Shown here piece after piece: positions 36,032-46,100 of a stretch of 64,000 bases of DNA. The stretch comes from Bombella favorum. GTDB taxonomy: Bacteria > Pseudomonadota > Alphaproteobacteria > Acetobacterales > Acetobacteraceae. The stretch covers positions 310,001 to 374,000 of the forward strand of contig NZ_NWUS01000001.1 in NCBI RefSeq assembly GCF_014048475.1, read 5' to 3'. Position 1 is the stretch's first letter. The number at the start of each line of letters is the position of its first letter. The notes beneath the pieces were generated by a model, which saw only the letters and a list, made by a program, of their open reading frames with translations, was not told where the DNA came from and did no database searches. Both the position numbers and the translations under genes were made by a program.

Positions 36032-36954
36032 AGACTAAACAAAGTCCCATTGCCCCGTCCCATGTTGGCACCCGCCACGCCCGGGCATTGGAAACACTCT
36101 CCATCGTAGTAGAGGAAATTCATGTGCCTCTCTTCGAACAAGCTCTTCTTGGAGTTTGCGATACAGTCGGGATGTTTGAAGAAGATGATGAACAACGTTA
36201 CTGGCGGCTAGAGGCCGTTAAGGAGAAAGGCCGGAATGAAGAGGAGTTAGACAATGCCCTAGCCCTTGTCCGTGCCATGACGGGTGTGGAATCTCCCCTA
36301 CATCGGCAGAATACCGAGGCAGAAGGCTGGCTTGCACGCACGCAGGAGGCTTTCCCTCCACAATATGTAGGACGACGTTTCTGCATCCGGGGAACGCATT
36401 TGCAGGAAACACCCCCTTCTAACAAACTAAACATCACATTAGATGCCGGCATCGCCTTTGGTTCTGGAGAACATGGTTCTACCCGTGGGTGTCTGCGAGC
36501 ACTAGAAATGATTGCCCATCGCCATCCCCGGCATATTCTGGATATGGGGTGTGGGTCGGGCATTCTTGCTATGGCAGCGGCCAGTCTACTTCGTCGCCCT
36601 GTTCTGGCCGTGGATATTGAGCCATGGTCTGTCCGTGTCGCTGCCTCGAATGCTCGGCTGAACGGTATTGGCCCACTGCTTGACTGCCGCTTCGGCAATG
36701 GCTGGCATACAGAAGCCGTCCGCCGAAAGGCACCGTACGACCTTGTATTTGCCAACATTCTAGCCCGCCCGCTTTGTCGCATGGCCAAGGACCTCGCCCG
36801 TAACCTGCAGGCTGGAGGAACGGCCATTTTGGCTGGTCTTCTCAATACGCAAGCTCGTATGGTGCTAGTGGCCCACCAGAGACAGGGATTAGTTCTAGAG
36901 AAACAACTTCGTGAAGGCCCCTGGAGTACGCTCATCCTTCGGAAACCCGCCTAA
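36028..36954 (+). CDS. prmA: Ribosomal protein L11 methyltransferase
   Basis: PrmA trimethylates ribosomal protein L11. The 308-residue chain has the N-terminal L11-binding domain, the motif DAGIAFGSGEHGSTRGCL, the S-adenosylmethionine site LDMGCGSGILAMAAASLL, VLAVDIEPWSVRVA and the characteristic FANILARPLCRMAKDLA. It starts at GTG 36028, overlapping the helicase stop, so translation is probably coupled. The N-terminal 40 residues extend somewhat beyond the usual family start. Confidence 0.93.
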   Translation: MKTKQSPIAPSHVGTRHARALETLSIVVEEIHVPLFEQALLGVCDTVGMFEEDDEQRYWRLEAVKEKGRNEEELDNALALVRAMTGVESPLHRQNTEAEGWLARTQEAFPPQYVGRRFCIRGTHLQETPPSNKLNITLDAGIAFGSGEHGSTRGCLRALEMIAHRHPRHILDMGCGSGILAMAAASLLRRPVLAVDIEPWSVRVAASNARLNGIGPLLDCRFGNGWHTEAVRRKAPYDLVFANILARPLCRMAKDLARNLQAGGTAILAGLLNTQARMVLVAHQRQGLVLEKQLREGPWSTLILRKPA

Positions 36955-36976
36955 TCTTTCCCCTTCCGTTTTTTCA

Positions 36977-38758
36977 ATGGTAGCGCTTGTGTCTCTCTCT
37001 TCCATCCCCCTGCAGGAACGTCCTGCCCTCGTTCGCCAATATTTCAATAAACTGGGCATTTCTGGGGTCATCATCACGCGTGGCGATGAGTATCTAGGGG
37101 AATATGTCGCCCCACATTCCGAAAGACTAGCTTGGCTAACAGGATTCACTGGTAGTGCTGGGCTTGCCATTCTTCTGGGAGAAAAAGGCAGCGTCTTTTC
37201 AGATGGCCGCTACACAGTCCAAATGGCCGAACAAGCACCTTCCACTTTATGGGAAACTCATCATAGCGGGCAAGTTCCTCCCCGGCAGTGGCTATCCCAA
37301 AATGGGCAAGATCTGCGTATTGGATATGACCCCAGACTAACTAGCCAGAGGGATCTCTCCTCATGGCAAACTGCTGGAGTTCAGTTGATTCCTCTATCGG
37401 AAAACCCGATTGATTTGGCTTGGCACGATCAGCCTCCTCCTCCAGCTGGTCTAATTTATCATCAACCTTTCAACCTTACGGGCGAAACCAGCCAGAGCAA
37501 GCGAAAACGTCTAGCCCAACAGCTGCGTGAAGAAGGACAGGATGCCATCATCCTTGCGGACTGTCCGTCCCTTGCTTGGCTTCTAAACATCAGGGGGCAA
37601 GACATTGCCATGACCCCCGTTGCTCACGCTTATGGTATCCTTCATGCTGACAGTACGGCGACTATTTTCGCCGATGCTTCACGTTTTCATGATAAAATTG
37701 AAGATCCAGGTATACACCCATGCCACCCTAATGAACTTCCCGATGCTCTGAAGGCTCTTTCCAACAAAGTGGTCCGAGTAGACCCGGCGACCACACCCGT
37801 CTGGTTTAACATGATGTTAAAGGAGGTCGGAGCTCATATTGTTGATGCAACGGATATTTGCACCCTTCCGAAAGCCATCAAAACAATTGTGGAGCAAGAT
37901 GGCAGCCGTCGGGCGCATGAGCTGGACAGTGTCGCTCTTGCTCGTTTCCTTTACTGGCTGGAAGAGCATGGTATCGGCCACCATGAAACGGAACTGGCAG
38001 AAAAACTTGAAGCTTTCCGCGCTATGTCCCCAGCCTATAAAGGTCCCAGTTTCGAGACGATTTCAGCTGCTGGACCAAACGGAGCCTACCCTCATTATCG
38101 GGCAGAGGCTGGACGTGATAGCATCCTCCAGAAAAATAGCGTTTATCTGGTTGATAGCGGTGCGCAATATCCTTTCGGCACTACGGATATTACACGAACA
38201 GTCTGGACCGGCCCGGATGAGGCTCCCTTTAGCATCCGACAGGCTTTTACGGCTGTTCTAAAAGGTCATATCGCCCTCAGTCGCCAACGTTTTCCCGTGG
38301 GCCTCCCCGGTTACCGACTGGATAGTCTCGCTCGCTCAGCCCTTTGGAATCAAGGGCTAGACTTTGATCACGGAACTGGCCACGGCATCGGCAGCTATCT
38401 TTCCGTGCATGAAGGGCCTCAGTCCATTTCCATGGCACCGCGGCCAACTGGCCTTGTGCCGGGAATGATTCTCTCCAATGAGCCGGGCTATTACGAAGTA
38501 GGTGCTTATGGCATTCGTATCGAAAATCTGCTTCTTGTGCGAGAAAGCTCCCTCCCCGAAAACACTCGACCTTCCCTTGAGTTTGAGGTTTTAACCCATA
38601 CACCTATCGATCGCAGACTTATCGCCATAGAGCAGCTAACCACAGAAGAGCGTTACTGGTTAGACCAATATCACGCTGTGGTTTTAGACAAATTGCTCCC
38701 GCTGTTGGAAACAGAACTTCATCCTTGGCTGAAGCGTAATTGTGCGCCTCTATCGTGA
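36977..38758 (+). CDS. pepP: Xaa-Pro aminopeptidase (aminopeptidase P, M24B)
   Basis: It removes N-terminal residues ahead of proline. The 593-residue, three-domain form has two creatinase-like N-terminal domains and a pita-bread catalytic domain with the dinuclear metal ligands: DSGAQYPFGTTDITRT (two aspartates), HGIGSYLSVHEGPQ (histidine) and EPGYYEVGAYGIRIENLLLV (two glutamates). I chose ATG 36977 over a GTG at 36911 inside prmA, because the N-terminus MVALVSLSSIPLQERP fits the family and no ribosome-binding site precedes 36911. It follows prmA by 22 bases and may be co-transcribed. Confidence 0.92.
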   Translation: MVALVSLSSIPLQERPALVRQYFNKLGISGVIITRGDEYLGEYVAPHSERLAWLTGFTGSAGLAILLGEKGSVFSDGRYTVQMAEQAPSTLWETHHSGQVPPRQWLSQNGQDLRIGYDPRLTSQRDLSSWQTAGVQLIPLSENPIDLAWHDQPPPPAGLIYHQPFNLTGETSQSKRKRLAQQLREEGQDAIILADCPSLAWLLNIRGQDIAMTPVAHAYGILHADSTATIFADASRFHDKIEDPGIHPCHPNELPDALKALSNKVVRVDPATTPVWFNMMLKEVGAHIVDATDICTLPKAIKTIVEQDGSRRAHELDSVALARFLYWLEEHGIGHHETELAEKLEAFRAMSPAYKGPSFETISAAGPNGAYPHYRAEAGRDSILQKNSVYLVDSGAQYPFGTTDITRTVWTGPDEAPFSIRQAFTAVLKGHIALSRQRFPVGLPGYRLDSLARSALWNQGLDFDHGTGHGIGSYLSVHEGPQSISMAPRPTGLVPGMILSNEPGYYEVGAYGIRIENLLLVRESSLPENTRPSLEFEVLTHTPIDRRLIAIEQLTTEERYWLDQYHAVVLDKLLPLLETELHPWLKRNCAPLS

Positions 38759-38770
38759 AGGCGAAAGCAT

Positions 38771-38806
38771 TAAAAAAAACCTCTCACTTTTTAAGGTGAG
38801 AGGTTT
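38771..38806 (-). terminator. Intrinsic terminator of the DUF3126 gene
   Basis: An 8-bp stem (CCTCTCAC at 38780-38787 with GTGAGAGG at 38796-38803), extended by A/T pairs, is followed on the minus strand by a run of eight T. It lies just past the stop of the minus-strand gene at 38839 and can also end the pepP transcript. Confidence 0.85.
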
Positions 38807-38838
38807 CATATTAGTGATCAACAGGTTGTCCTGTTTAA

Positions 38839-39063
38839 TCAGGCTGGGGGAAGATCTTCTTCCAACACCGTCATGTTGATGGCGTAAGACACTTCGCCTT
38901 CATCTTCATCACGATAAACGGTTCCAACGACCTCACCAGCCACTGCAATTTCTACACTCATGCCCTTACGGGGTGGAAGCTGCACCGTCAATTCCGGCGA
39001 ACCCAGAAGGCGACGTAGTGCTTTCTGCAAACGGGGGGCTTCAGCAGCTGAAATATCGGCCAT
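38839..39063 (-). CDS. DUF3126 family protein
   Basis: This is a small acidic cytosolic protein of 74 residues found across Alphaproteobacteria. The pattern ADISAAEAPRLQKALRRLLGSP, then VQLPPRKGMSVEIAVAGEVVGTVYRDEDEGEVSYAINMTVLEEDL, fits the family along its full length. It has no signal peptide and no membrane segment. No biochemical function is known to me. The start ATG at 39063 is the natural one. It is a single gene with its own terminator. Confidence 0.85.
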   Translation of the reverse strand: MADISAAEAPRLQKALRRLLGSPELTVQLPPRKGMSVEIAVAGEVVGTVYRDEDEGEVSYAINMTVLEEDLPPA

Positions 39064-39201
39064 AAAGAAAACTCCAAAAATGGGAAACGGCCCTCTTCTC
39101 TAACCGATTGCTCCAGAGACTAAAACCCATCTTTCCGACAGAAAGAAAAACATGATACAGCATCTCATACTTACCTGCCTTTCTACTCTTATGGAGAGAG
39201 A

Positions 39202-39912
39202 ATGACGTTGCGGAAAATCCTATTCCGGCTTACCTGTCTACTACCCATACCTTTGTCTGCTTGTGGTTACTGGGATGCTCTAGAAGCCCACAAAGCACAA
39301 TATGAAATGGTGGGCATGACAACATTTGATCTGCAGGCCTGCGCGGGGGCACCCAACTCTACCAAAGCCCTAACCAATGATGTTGCCATATGGGAATATG
39401 ATATAACCCGCTCTGTTGCGACAGTCAGCAGTACGCAAGGTACATCTCTTTTTCCTATCAATATCCCTGATGTCATCAACGGGTATCAACAGCTTTTTGG
39501 TAAACCAGGTTCAGCATGCCGCATGCTCGTCCGTATCGACCATGACCGCATCTCTGAGATCCATTACGCTGGAGACAATGACGAATATGTCGGTGAAGAT
39601 GGTATCTGCTCCATGATCACCCGCGGCTGCGCACGGCAGCCTGAAGGCACAATGCGCAGTGCCCCAGGCTTCTGGCCAATGGGGCCGATTTCAGCTTTCC
39701 ATTCTATGCCAACAGAAGAGCAACGCTCAGAGGCTACCTATTCCGACAAATCTGGAAAATTTGTTCCAAACTACGATCATAAACGGAGCGAACCTCTTAT
39801 CCAGCCCGCTCCCAAGGATGGAGCTATCCCGAAGGTCTATCGGAATAATGGATTGCTCAACATCCATCAGGGCAACGACGGTTTGCCCATTATCAACATG
39901 CAATCCAAGTAA
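39202..39912 (+). CDS. Lipoprotein with a BamE-like N-terminal segment
   Basis: This 236-residue outer-membrane-type lipoprotein has the lipobox LSAC (cysteine 21). The mature start YEMVGMTTFDLQACAGAPNSTKALTNDVAIWEYDI is like the repeat seen in BamE/SmpA proteins (G-x-pattern followed by G-x-P and a tryptophan-tyrosine strand). It also has two cysteine pairs (CRMLV; CSMITRGC) and a low-complexity C-terminal tail rich in proline and asparagine, which is probably disordered. The BamE resemblance is a guess from pattern; other hypothetical lipoproteins are possible. GAGAGAG just before the ATG is a good ribosome-binding site. Confidence 0.65.
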   Translation: MTLRKILFRLTCLLPIPLSACGYWDALEAHKAQYEMVGMTTFDLQACAGAPNSTKALTNDVAIWEYDITRSVATVSSTQGTSLFPINIPDVINGYQQLFGKPGSACRMLVRIDHDRISEIHYAGDNDEYVGEDGICSMITRGCARQPEGTMRSAPGFWPMGPISAFHSMPTEEQRSEATYSDKSGKFVPNYDHKRSEPLIQPAPKDGAIPKVYRNNGLLNIHQGNDGLPIINMQSK

Positions 39913-39920
39913 CAACAATG

Positions 39921-39952
39921 GGAGAGTTTCCGCATCGGCAAGGAAACTCTCC
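39921..39952 (+). terminator. Hairpin after the lipoprotein gene
   Basis: A perfect 11-bp stem (39921-39931 with 39942-39952, loop of 10) lies 9 bases after the lipoprotein stop. It is followed by an A-run, not T, so it stops transcription only weakly or by Rho. Confidence 0.5.
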
Positions 39953-39953
39953 A

Positions 39954-39981
39954 TAAAAAACTACTTCTTTTAAGAAAGTAG
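39954..39981 (-). terminator. Intrinsic terminator of pdxJ, overlapping its stop codon
   Basis: On the minus strand CTACTTTCTT pairs with AAGAAGTAG (one bulge) and is followed by TTTTTT. The pdxJ stop TAA (39970-39972) lies in the hairpin, so the last codons form its left arm. Confidence 0.75.
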
Positions 39982-40665
39982 ATCTTTCATTCGCCGTACA
40001 GATTCTCCCAACCCTACAAAAACAGCCTCACTGATCAAAAAATGCCCAATATTGAGTTCTTTCAGGCCAGGCAGTTTTGTAATGGGAGACACGTTTTCGT
40101 AAGTCAGCCCATGCCCTGCATGAAGTTCCAGCCCACATTCTATGGCAATTTGAGCAGCCTTGTGCAGACGCTCCAATTCACCTTCCTTCCCCAAGGCATA
40201 GGCCCCCGTATGTAGTTCAATCACCGGAACGCCCAGCGAAGCTGCCATACGGATGGTTTCTGGTTCTGGATCAATGAACAATGAAACACGGATCCCCGCT
40301 TCCAAAAGACTTTTGATAGGCAGCGCTATGCTATCCCGTAATCCTACGACATCCAGCCCCCCTTCAGTCGTCAGCTCTTCCCGTCTTTCAGGAACGAGAC
40401 AACAGGCGTGAGGCTTCAGGTCACAGGCCATAGCGACCATCTCATCCGTAACCGCCATTTCAAAATTGAGGGGTGCAGACAGAGCTCTAAGACGCCGTAT
40501 ATCCTCATCCCGAATATGACGACGGTCCTCACGTAGATGGGCAGTGATGCCATCAGCCCCATGCTCCAGAGCAAGCCTAGCGGCACGGACAGGGTCCGGG
40601 TAACACTCACCTCGTGCGTTACGCAATGTCGCAACATGGTCAACATTGATACCAAGACGGATCAT
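39970..40665 (-). CDS. pdxJ: Pyridoxine 5'-phosphate synthase
   Basis: PdxJ condenses deoxyxylulose-5-phosphate with the aminoacetone phosphate made by PdxA, forming pyridoxine 5'-phosphate. The 231-residue chain starts [19 protein letters not shown] and has [52 protein letters not shown] and [11 protein letters not shown], all family motifs. I chose ATG 40665 (AAAGGA ahead, exact family start); 13 further codons overlap the end of pdxA. It is the second gene of pdxA-pdxJ. Confidence 0.96.
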   Translation of the reverse strand: MIRLGINVDHVATLRNARGECYPDPVRAARLALEHGADGITAHLREDRRHIRDEDIRRLRALSAPLNFEMAVTDEMVAMACDLKPHACCLVPERREELTTEGGLDVVGLRDSIALPIKSLLEAGIRVSLFIDPEPETIRMAASLGVPVIELHTGAYALGKEGELERLHKAAQIAIECGLELHAGHGLTYENVSPITKLPGLKELNIGHFLISEAVFVGLGESVRRMKDLLS

Positions 40666-40684
40666 GGACCGTTCCTTTCCCTCT

Positions 40685-41689
40685 TTATGAAGTCTGCGCA
40701 TCACTCATGATACGCTGGAGAGCCATATCATGGGCCATAGCGAGAGCAGACAAAAGGCTTGAAATACTTGCCTTTCCTGTTTCTTCCGGCCCAACAGCAA
40801 TATCAAAGGCCGTGCCGTGGTCTGGCGACGTGCGGATGATCGGCAGCCCTAACGTGATATTCACACCTCCAGCCATATCGAGCGTCTTAACTGGGATCAG
40901 CCCTTGATCGTGATATAAACAAATAGCCGCATCATACCGGGGGCGGGCAGCTGCGCTGAACATCGTATCTGGTGGCATAGGACCGATTACATTCATTCCT
41001 TCTCTTCGAAGGGCCTCTACAGCGGGCTGGATGGTCCGAATCTCCTCATCCCCCATCATACCTTTTTCCCCGGCATGAGGATTCAAGCCTGCTACAGCAA
41101 GACGTGGCTGTCGGAGGCCAAAATCACGTCGGAGTGATGCTTCTGTCACCCGTGACACAGCGACGATTCGATCCACTGAAAGTGTATCAATAGCTTTCTT
41201 TAAAGAAATATGGATACTAGTCAGCGTGACCTTGAGCTCCGGGCAGGCCAACATCATGACTTCCTGCCCAGTTGCCCCACATAAAGCTGCAAGAAATTCT
41301 GTATGTCCCGGATGCGGAAAGCCGGATGCGGAAAGCACATGCTTGGCAATCGGATTCGTCACAACAGCACTAGCAGCACCTTCTAGAGTGTAATGGACAG
41401 CCTTTCTGATACTCTCAATCACCGTTACGGCATTACCCGGCGAAGGGCGGCCAGGATAGACCGGCTCCGGGCAAGATAGCGGCAGCACTGGCAAGGAATC
41501 AGCAAAACAGGCGGCCGCTTCTGAGGGATGTCGTATCTCCCGATATGGAGTACTCCTCCCCAGTAAAGTAGGGTCACCTATCCAGAAAAACACCTGCTCA
41601 CTGGCCTTAAGGCTGTTCCATACACGACGCGTCAATTCTGGCCCTATGCCGGCCGGGTCTCCCATAGTCAGGGCAATAGGCAATACCAT
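40685..41689 (-). CDS. pdxA: 4-hydroxythreonine-4-phosphate dehydrogenase
   Basis: PdxA oxidises 4-phosphohydroxy-threonine; the product decarboxylates to the substrate of PdxJ. The 334-residue chain begins [18 protein letters not shown] and continues with [35 protein letters not shown] (metal histidine), [25 protein letters not shown] and a C-terminal [11 protein letters not shown]. All hallmark motifs are in place. It lies 18 bases after the dipeptidase gene and so is probably part of the same transcript as the genes from 46319 on. Confidence 0.96.
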   Translation of the reverse strand: MVLPIALTMGDPAGIGPELTRRVWNSLKASEQVFFWIGDPTLLGRSTPYREIRHPSEAAACFADSLPVLPLSCPEPVYPGRPSPGNAVTVIESIRKAVHYTLEGAASAVVTNPIAKHVLSASGFPHPGHTEFLAALCGATGQEVMMLACPELKVTLTSIHISLKKAIDTLSVDRIVAVSRVTEASLRRDFGLRQPRLAVAGLNPHAGEKGMMGDEEIRTIQPAVEALRREGMNVIGPMPPDTMFSAAARPRYDAAICLYHDQGLIPVKTLDMAGGVNITLGLPIIRTSPDHGTAFDIAVGPEETGKASISSLLSALAMAHDMALQRIMSDAQTS

Positions 41690-41707
41690 ATCAGCCTCCT
41701 GTAGGGA

Positions 41708-43123
41708 TCAACGCGCCAGAGCTGCCAGTATACGCACCCATGAGCGGATGCCATGGAAGAACGAATCCAGACCATATTGCTCATTGGGCGAATGAATCCG
41801 ATCATCAGCCTGAGCAAAACCAACCATGAGTGCATCCATCCCCAGAGCTTCACGGATTTCCTCGGCTACCGGGATCGACCCCCCGCACCCAGTCATGACG
41901 GCCCGCTGCCCCCACTCCGCACCTAACGCCTCCAACGTTGCCAGCAGGAAGGGACTTTCGCCATTCACCGCAAAGCCAGGGGAAGCTCCATGACTCGTAA
42001 AAACAACGTCGACATCTTCAGGAAGAGCGGCACGAACGTAAGCCCGAAAAGACTCTCGAATCTTTAAAGGGTCCTGCCCCGGCACCAGACGGAATGACAA
42101 TTTTGCGGAAGCCCGTGCAGGAATGATGGTCTTGAACCCATCATCCTGATAACCGCCCGTCAGGCCATTGACTTCAAAACTCGGACGGCACCACGTCTGT
42201 TCAATAGCACTGAAACCCCGCTCCCCTGCCGCCTGAGAAAGACCACCCCCCTCCAGCAGGGCCGCATCATCAGGATAAAGAGCCCGCCACTGCGCACGCA
42301 CCTGCTCATTTGGTTCAGTCACACCATCATAGAAGCCGGGCAGTGTAACCCGTCCCTGTTCATCACGCAGGCCACTAATAATCTGACAAAGCAGAAAGGC
42401 CGGATTGGCAGCTGCATTGCCATACATGCCAGAATGAAGATCCTGACAAGCAGCGACAAGTTCTATCTCCTCTGCCACAGTGCCACGAAGAGAGGTCGTG
42501 ATAGCAGGTGTCTTCCGGTCCGGCATGGCGGTATCGCAGATCAGAGCGACATCGGCTTGTAGTTCTTCCAGATTTGCCTTGAGGAAGGGTAACAGATTCT
42601 CCCCTCCGGATTCTTCTTCACCTTCCAACAAAAAACTCACGGCGACAGGCAATTCACCGTGGACAGCCTTCCATGCCCGACAAGCCTCAATAAAGGTCAT
42701 CACCTGCCCTTTATCATCACTCGCCCCCCGCGCCACGATGACTTTACGGCCATCATCAGTTTCCTTCAGGCAAGGTTGAAACGGGTCTGTGTTCCAAAGC
42801 ACTTCAGGATCTGTCGGCTGCACGTCGTAATGACCATAAAATAAAACATGCGTCTGCCCGCTCTTTACCTTTTCTTCATTGGCTTCATCATGCCCAACTA
42901 CCATCGGATGCCCGGGCTCTGCCCATGAGACCTCTCGAAGAGAGGCTGTAAAACCAAGCCCCCGCAGTTCATCAACCAACCAGCCCGCAGCTTTTCGGCA
43001 ATCATCGGTGTGGTGCTTTTGTGTAGAAATGCTGGGAATACGCAGCAGATCACACAGTCTTTCCAAAGCCGCATCCCCATTGCTCTCCACATAGCGGAGA
43101 ACCTCTGCCATTCTTTCACGCAT
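41708..43123 (-). CDS. M20-family metallopeptidase (dipeptidase)
   Basis: This 471-residue enzyme is of the carnosinase/CNDP-like branch of M20 (dipeptidase or acyl-amino acid hydrolase). Metal-site motifs are visible: LFYGHYDVQPTD (His and Asp), RGASDDKGQVMTFIEA (bridging Asp), LEGEEESGGENLLPFL (Glu pair) and CDTAMPDR. The dimerisation segment and a closing GCGGSIPVAEEIREALGMD with DRIHSPNEQYGLDSFF (last histidine) follow. Two ATGs compete. AAGGAGG lies 1 base before the one at 43132 but 9 bases before the one at 43123, so I chose 43123, which overlaps the previous gene by 8 bases. The exact substrate is unknown. Confidence 0.88.
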   Translation of the reverse strand: MRERMAEVLRYVESNGDAALERLCDLLRIPSISTQKHHTDDCRKAAGWLVDELRGLGFTASLREVSWAEPGHPMVVGHDEANEEKVKSGQTHVLFYGHYDVQPTDPEVLWNTDPFQPCLKETDDGRKVIVARGASDDKGQVMTFIEACRAWKAVHGELPVAVSFLLEGEEESGGENLLPFLKANLEELQADVALICDTAMPDRKTPAITTSLRGTVAEEIELVAACQDLHSGMYGNAAANPAFLLCQIISGLRDEQGRVTLPGFYDGVTEPNEQVRAQWRALYPDDAALLEGGGLSQAAGERGFSAIEQTWCRPSFEVNGLTGGYQDDGFKTIIPARASAKLSFRLVPGQDPLKIRESFRAYVRAALPEDVDVVFTSHGASPGFAVNGESPFLLATLEALGAEWGQRAVMTGCGGSIPVAEEIREALGMDALMVGFAQADDRIHSPNEQYGLDSFFHGIRSWVRILAALAR

Positions 43124-46100
43124 TTTCAGCATCCTCCTTCTGGCCCCGCTGTTCCTCTGGCAATGTCACGCCCAAACGGGTGGGGAGTGGCATGAGTTCG
43201 TCTTCCAACTCTTCGTCAGGCTCTTCTGAATTTTCTTTTACAGAGGATGACGTCTCGCCACCGGACTTCAGCACAATACGCAGGGGGGATGGCGCAAAAG
43301 CCCGGCGCTGTGGCCTGCTCTCCTCCCTAAAAGGCCGTTCCATCGTGGTAGGCCCCTTAAGCAACGTCTCAATAAACTGTCCGAACATCCTATGCAGACG
43401 GTCATGACCATGCCTTTCACGCACCGTGTCATGCGCTTTATGGCGTATCCGGCTCCAGAGCTGCGGGTCCTCGTAAAGACGGATGATCTGCTGAGCAAAG
43501 CGCTGCGGATCATTAAATCCACCATCCAACGCTTCTTCTTCATCTTTCCAGCCAAGACGCTCCATTTGGACGCTATTCAATACGGCAGGCACTCCCCGCC
43601 CTGCAGCTTCCAGTATTTCGGTAGCCTGTGTTGTGAGAACTCGTGATGGATCCATAAGAATACGGCAGCGATCCATCATGCTCGGCAATGTATCCATCTC
43701 GGCTAGTCCGTCCAGCGGTGCCAAACGTTCATAAAAGCCTAAATCAACCAGAGGGTGATGATACCCCCCAATGCCGATAGAGGGCTGTGTACCGAAGTGG
43801 CGTTGCAGATACGGCATTACAGAAAGGCAAAACCAGTCAAAACCATCATGTCCGGCATCTCCGGTACGATAGATGGACAAGGGAAAGAGAATACCCTGAC
43901 GCCGCCCGAATTCGTCATCCCTCCCCAACTGGCGAGAAGAAACGGCATAAGGAAGAGACGTTACGATGCCATAGCCTAGCCTGTGCAACAATGCAGCCGT
44001 CTGCTCATCTCCTGTTACAATCCCCTGACAGAGCCAAGCATATTCCAGCTCCTTCCGGGCCTCTCTCATGAGGCGTGCCGGTTCATCCACGACACCAACC
44101 AGACGCCGTAGATGCTCCTCCATAGCCTTGAGGGACGTGCCATCCTGATTGACGGTATCCAGAACGATCAGCCTGTCTTGGACAGCAAAGTCTCCTGTCG
44201 CAAGAACAGGGCCAAGGCTGGACAGAACCTGCGTCCCACTAAGCCAAAGCATCTTCATATCGGCCTGCCATTCCCGCAAGAAGGATGGAAAATCCTCTAT
44301 GCCTCGCCAGCATTCCACATCAGCCGGATAATCATGGGGGACAACCAGCCGATCCTCATGCCTCCGCTCCAGACCAACAATAAGCACACGCCACCCTAGC
44401 CAGCGGAAGGCGTCAATCTGTTGCATAACCCGCTGTGTTGGCCCCCCCTCAACCAAACGTGGCAGATGAGGGAAAACCATCATAACAAGAGGACGATAAC
44501 TTTTCCCAGTTTTGACACTTCCTCCAGCTATGGCGTGGCCGGGCAGAAAGATAGGAAACAATCGCCGTAATGCCTCTCTTTCCATGGTCCGGCTTGTGTA
44601 ACTTTCCGGCGTGGTATTTAGCATTTTGGCCTGAACAGTGGGCCAATATGACAACGTCCTTCCCGTTGCCCTCAATGCTATGGAGAAACAAGGAAAGAAA
44701 GGTTCTGCTTTGTACCCGTTCAAATACCCCAGAGCGTCTTCCAGTCCTTTGCGATGGCAGAATAGCATCCCTCCCTGCACAGCCTCCACAATTCGCTGGA
44801 AACTGACGGACTGCGCTTGTGCCTTCTCTCCTTGCCCGTGGCAGGTAATACTACCATCACGCCATACGGCACTGCCTGCCTCCAGCACAGTATTGATGCT
44901 TGTTAGCAGTTTACCGCCACCTTCAGTTCCTTCCTCCATCATGAAGGTCAAAGCGGTAGGAAGAGTCATTGGCAGCAGCTGCACACCAGATTCCAACAAC
45001 AGAATGCGCTCTCCAGCAAGAAACGGGATAGCCCGTTGCAGTTGCTGCGCCAGTGGCAAGAGCTTGTCACTGACGATATGCTGCAGACCTTCAACGGCCT
45101 GATCTAGCCGTTGCCGGGACAGAGCATTACCCGTCCCCACTACGATAACCTGTAGATTAGGAAGACCCTGTGTATGCAGGGAGGTCAGCGTGGCAATGTC
45201 GAGCAGGTAATTACCCTCTGAAAACAGAACAACACTCAGCTGCGGCTGCGCTTGCTGGACAAATCTCAGTGGACGACGAAAAAGGGAAGGCAGGCTGGCC
45301 TCTACCTTCTGCAATGCCAGCTTGTTGGCTGCTGTTACGGATATCTCGGGAGAGGTAGAACTAATCTGCCCCTCTTGCCGCAAAACCCACAGCAGAAATG
45401 GATTATCAACATGTGCTAGATTAAGCACACGGGGCAGGTCCAACGTTGCCACAAAAGACCGGAAGTCTAGGTCTGAAGATGGGCTGCGCTGCTCATCAAT
45501 GCCCGCCCGTATGAAGTGGGCATAACCATTGCGGAACACTCCGCTTCTAACGGCTTCCGCAACATCGGGATTCTGTGCCAGATAATATGATTCATCGAAA
45601 TACGGGTTCGGATCATAATCCCCCGGATTGTCACAGCTCATGTAATGATGAAGAGGACTTACAAACACCCCATCATTGATCAAATCTGTAACCTCAGGAT
45701 AACGTTCAAGATACCAAATAGGGTCAAAGTACCATGATGTTCTAATCGTCCTGACATCCGAATTCTCAAGGGACAGGTATTGGCTAAAAGCCCCTTGCGA
45801 AGGATCGAACGGAATATTCTCCCTTAAACATTCACGAATAAAAAGTTCGGCATCAAACAGAAAATGGGGTGAACGGAACCCATAATCTCCCACACAAAGG
45901 AAATGGTCATACGCATTAACATAGCCAGCATCACGCATGGCCCGGAGGCTATAATCTGTATTTTCTCTGAGATAATACTCGGCCAAAAAAAGCCAGTGCC
46001 CTGAACAACTTTGATAGCCAACATCTACGTAATGTTGGAAACCACTCTGGAAAATGCCTTTTTCCTGCACGCCACGCCGGACATCGGGATAGGCTTTCAG

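Noticed and set aside
36198-36935. Minus-strand open frame of 245 codons inside prmA
   Set aside because: prmA is clearly the real gene; the antisense protein is arginine/serine-rich and without motifs.
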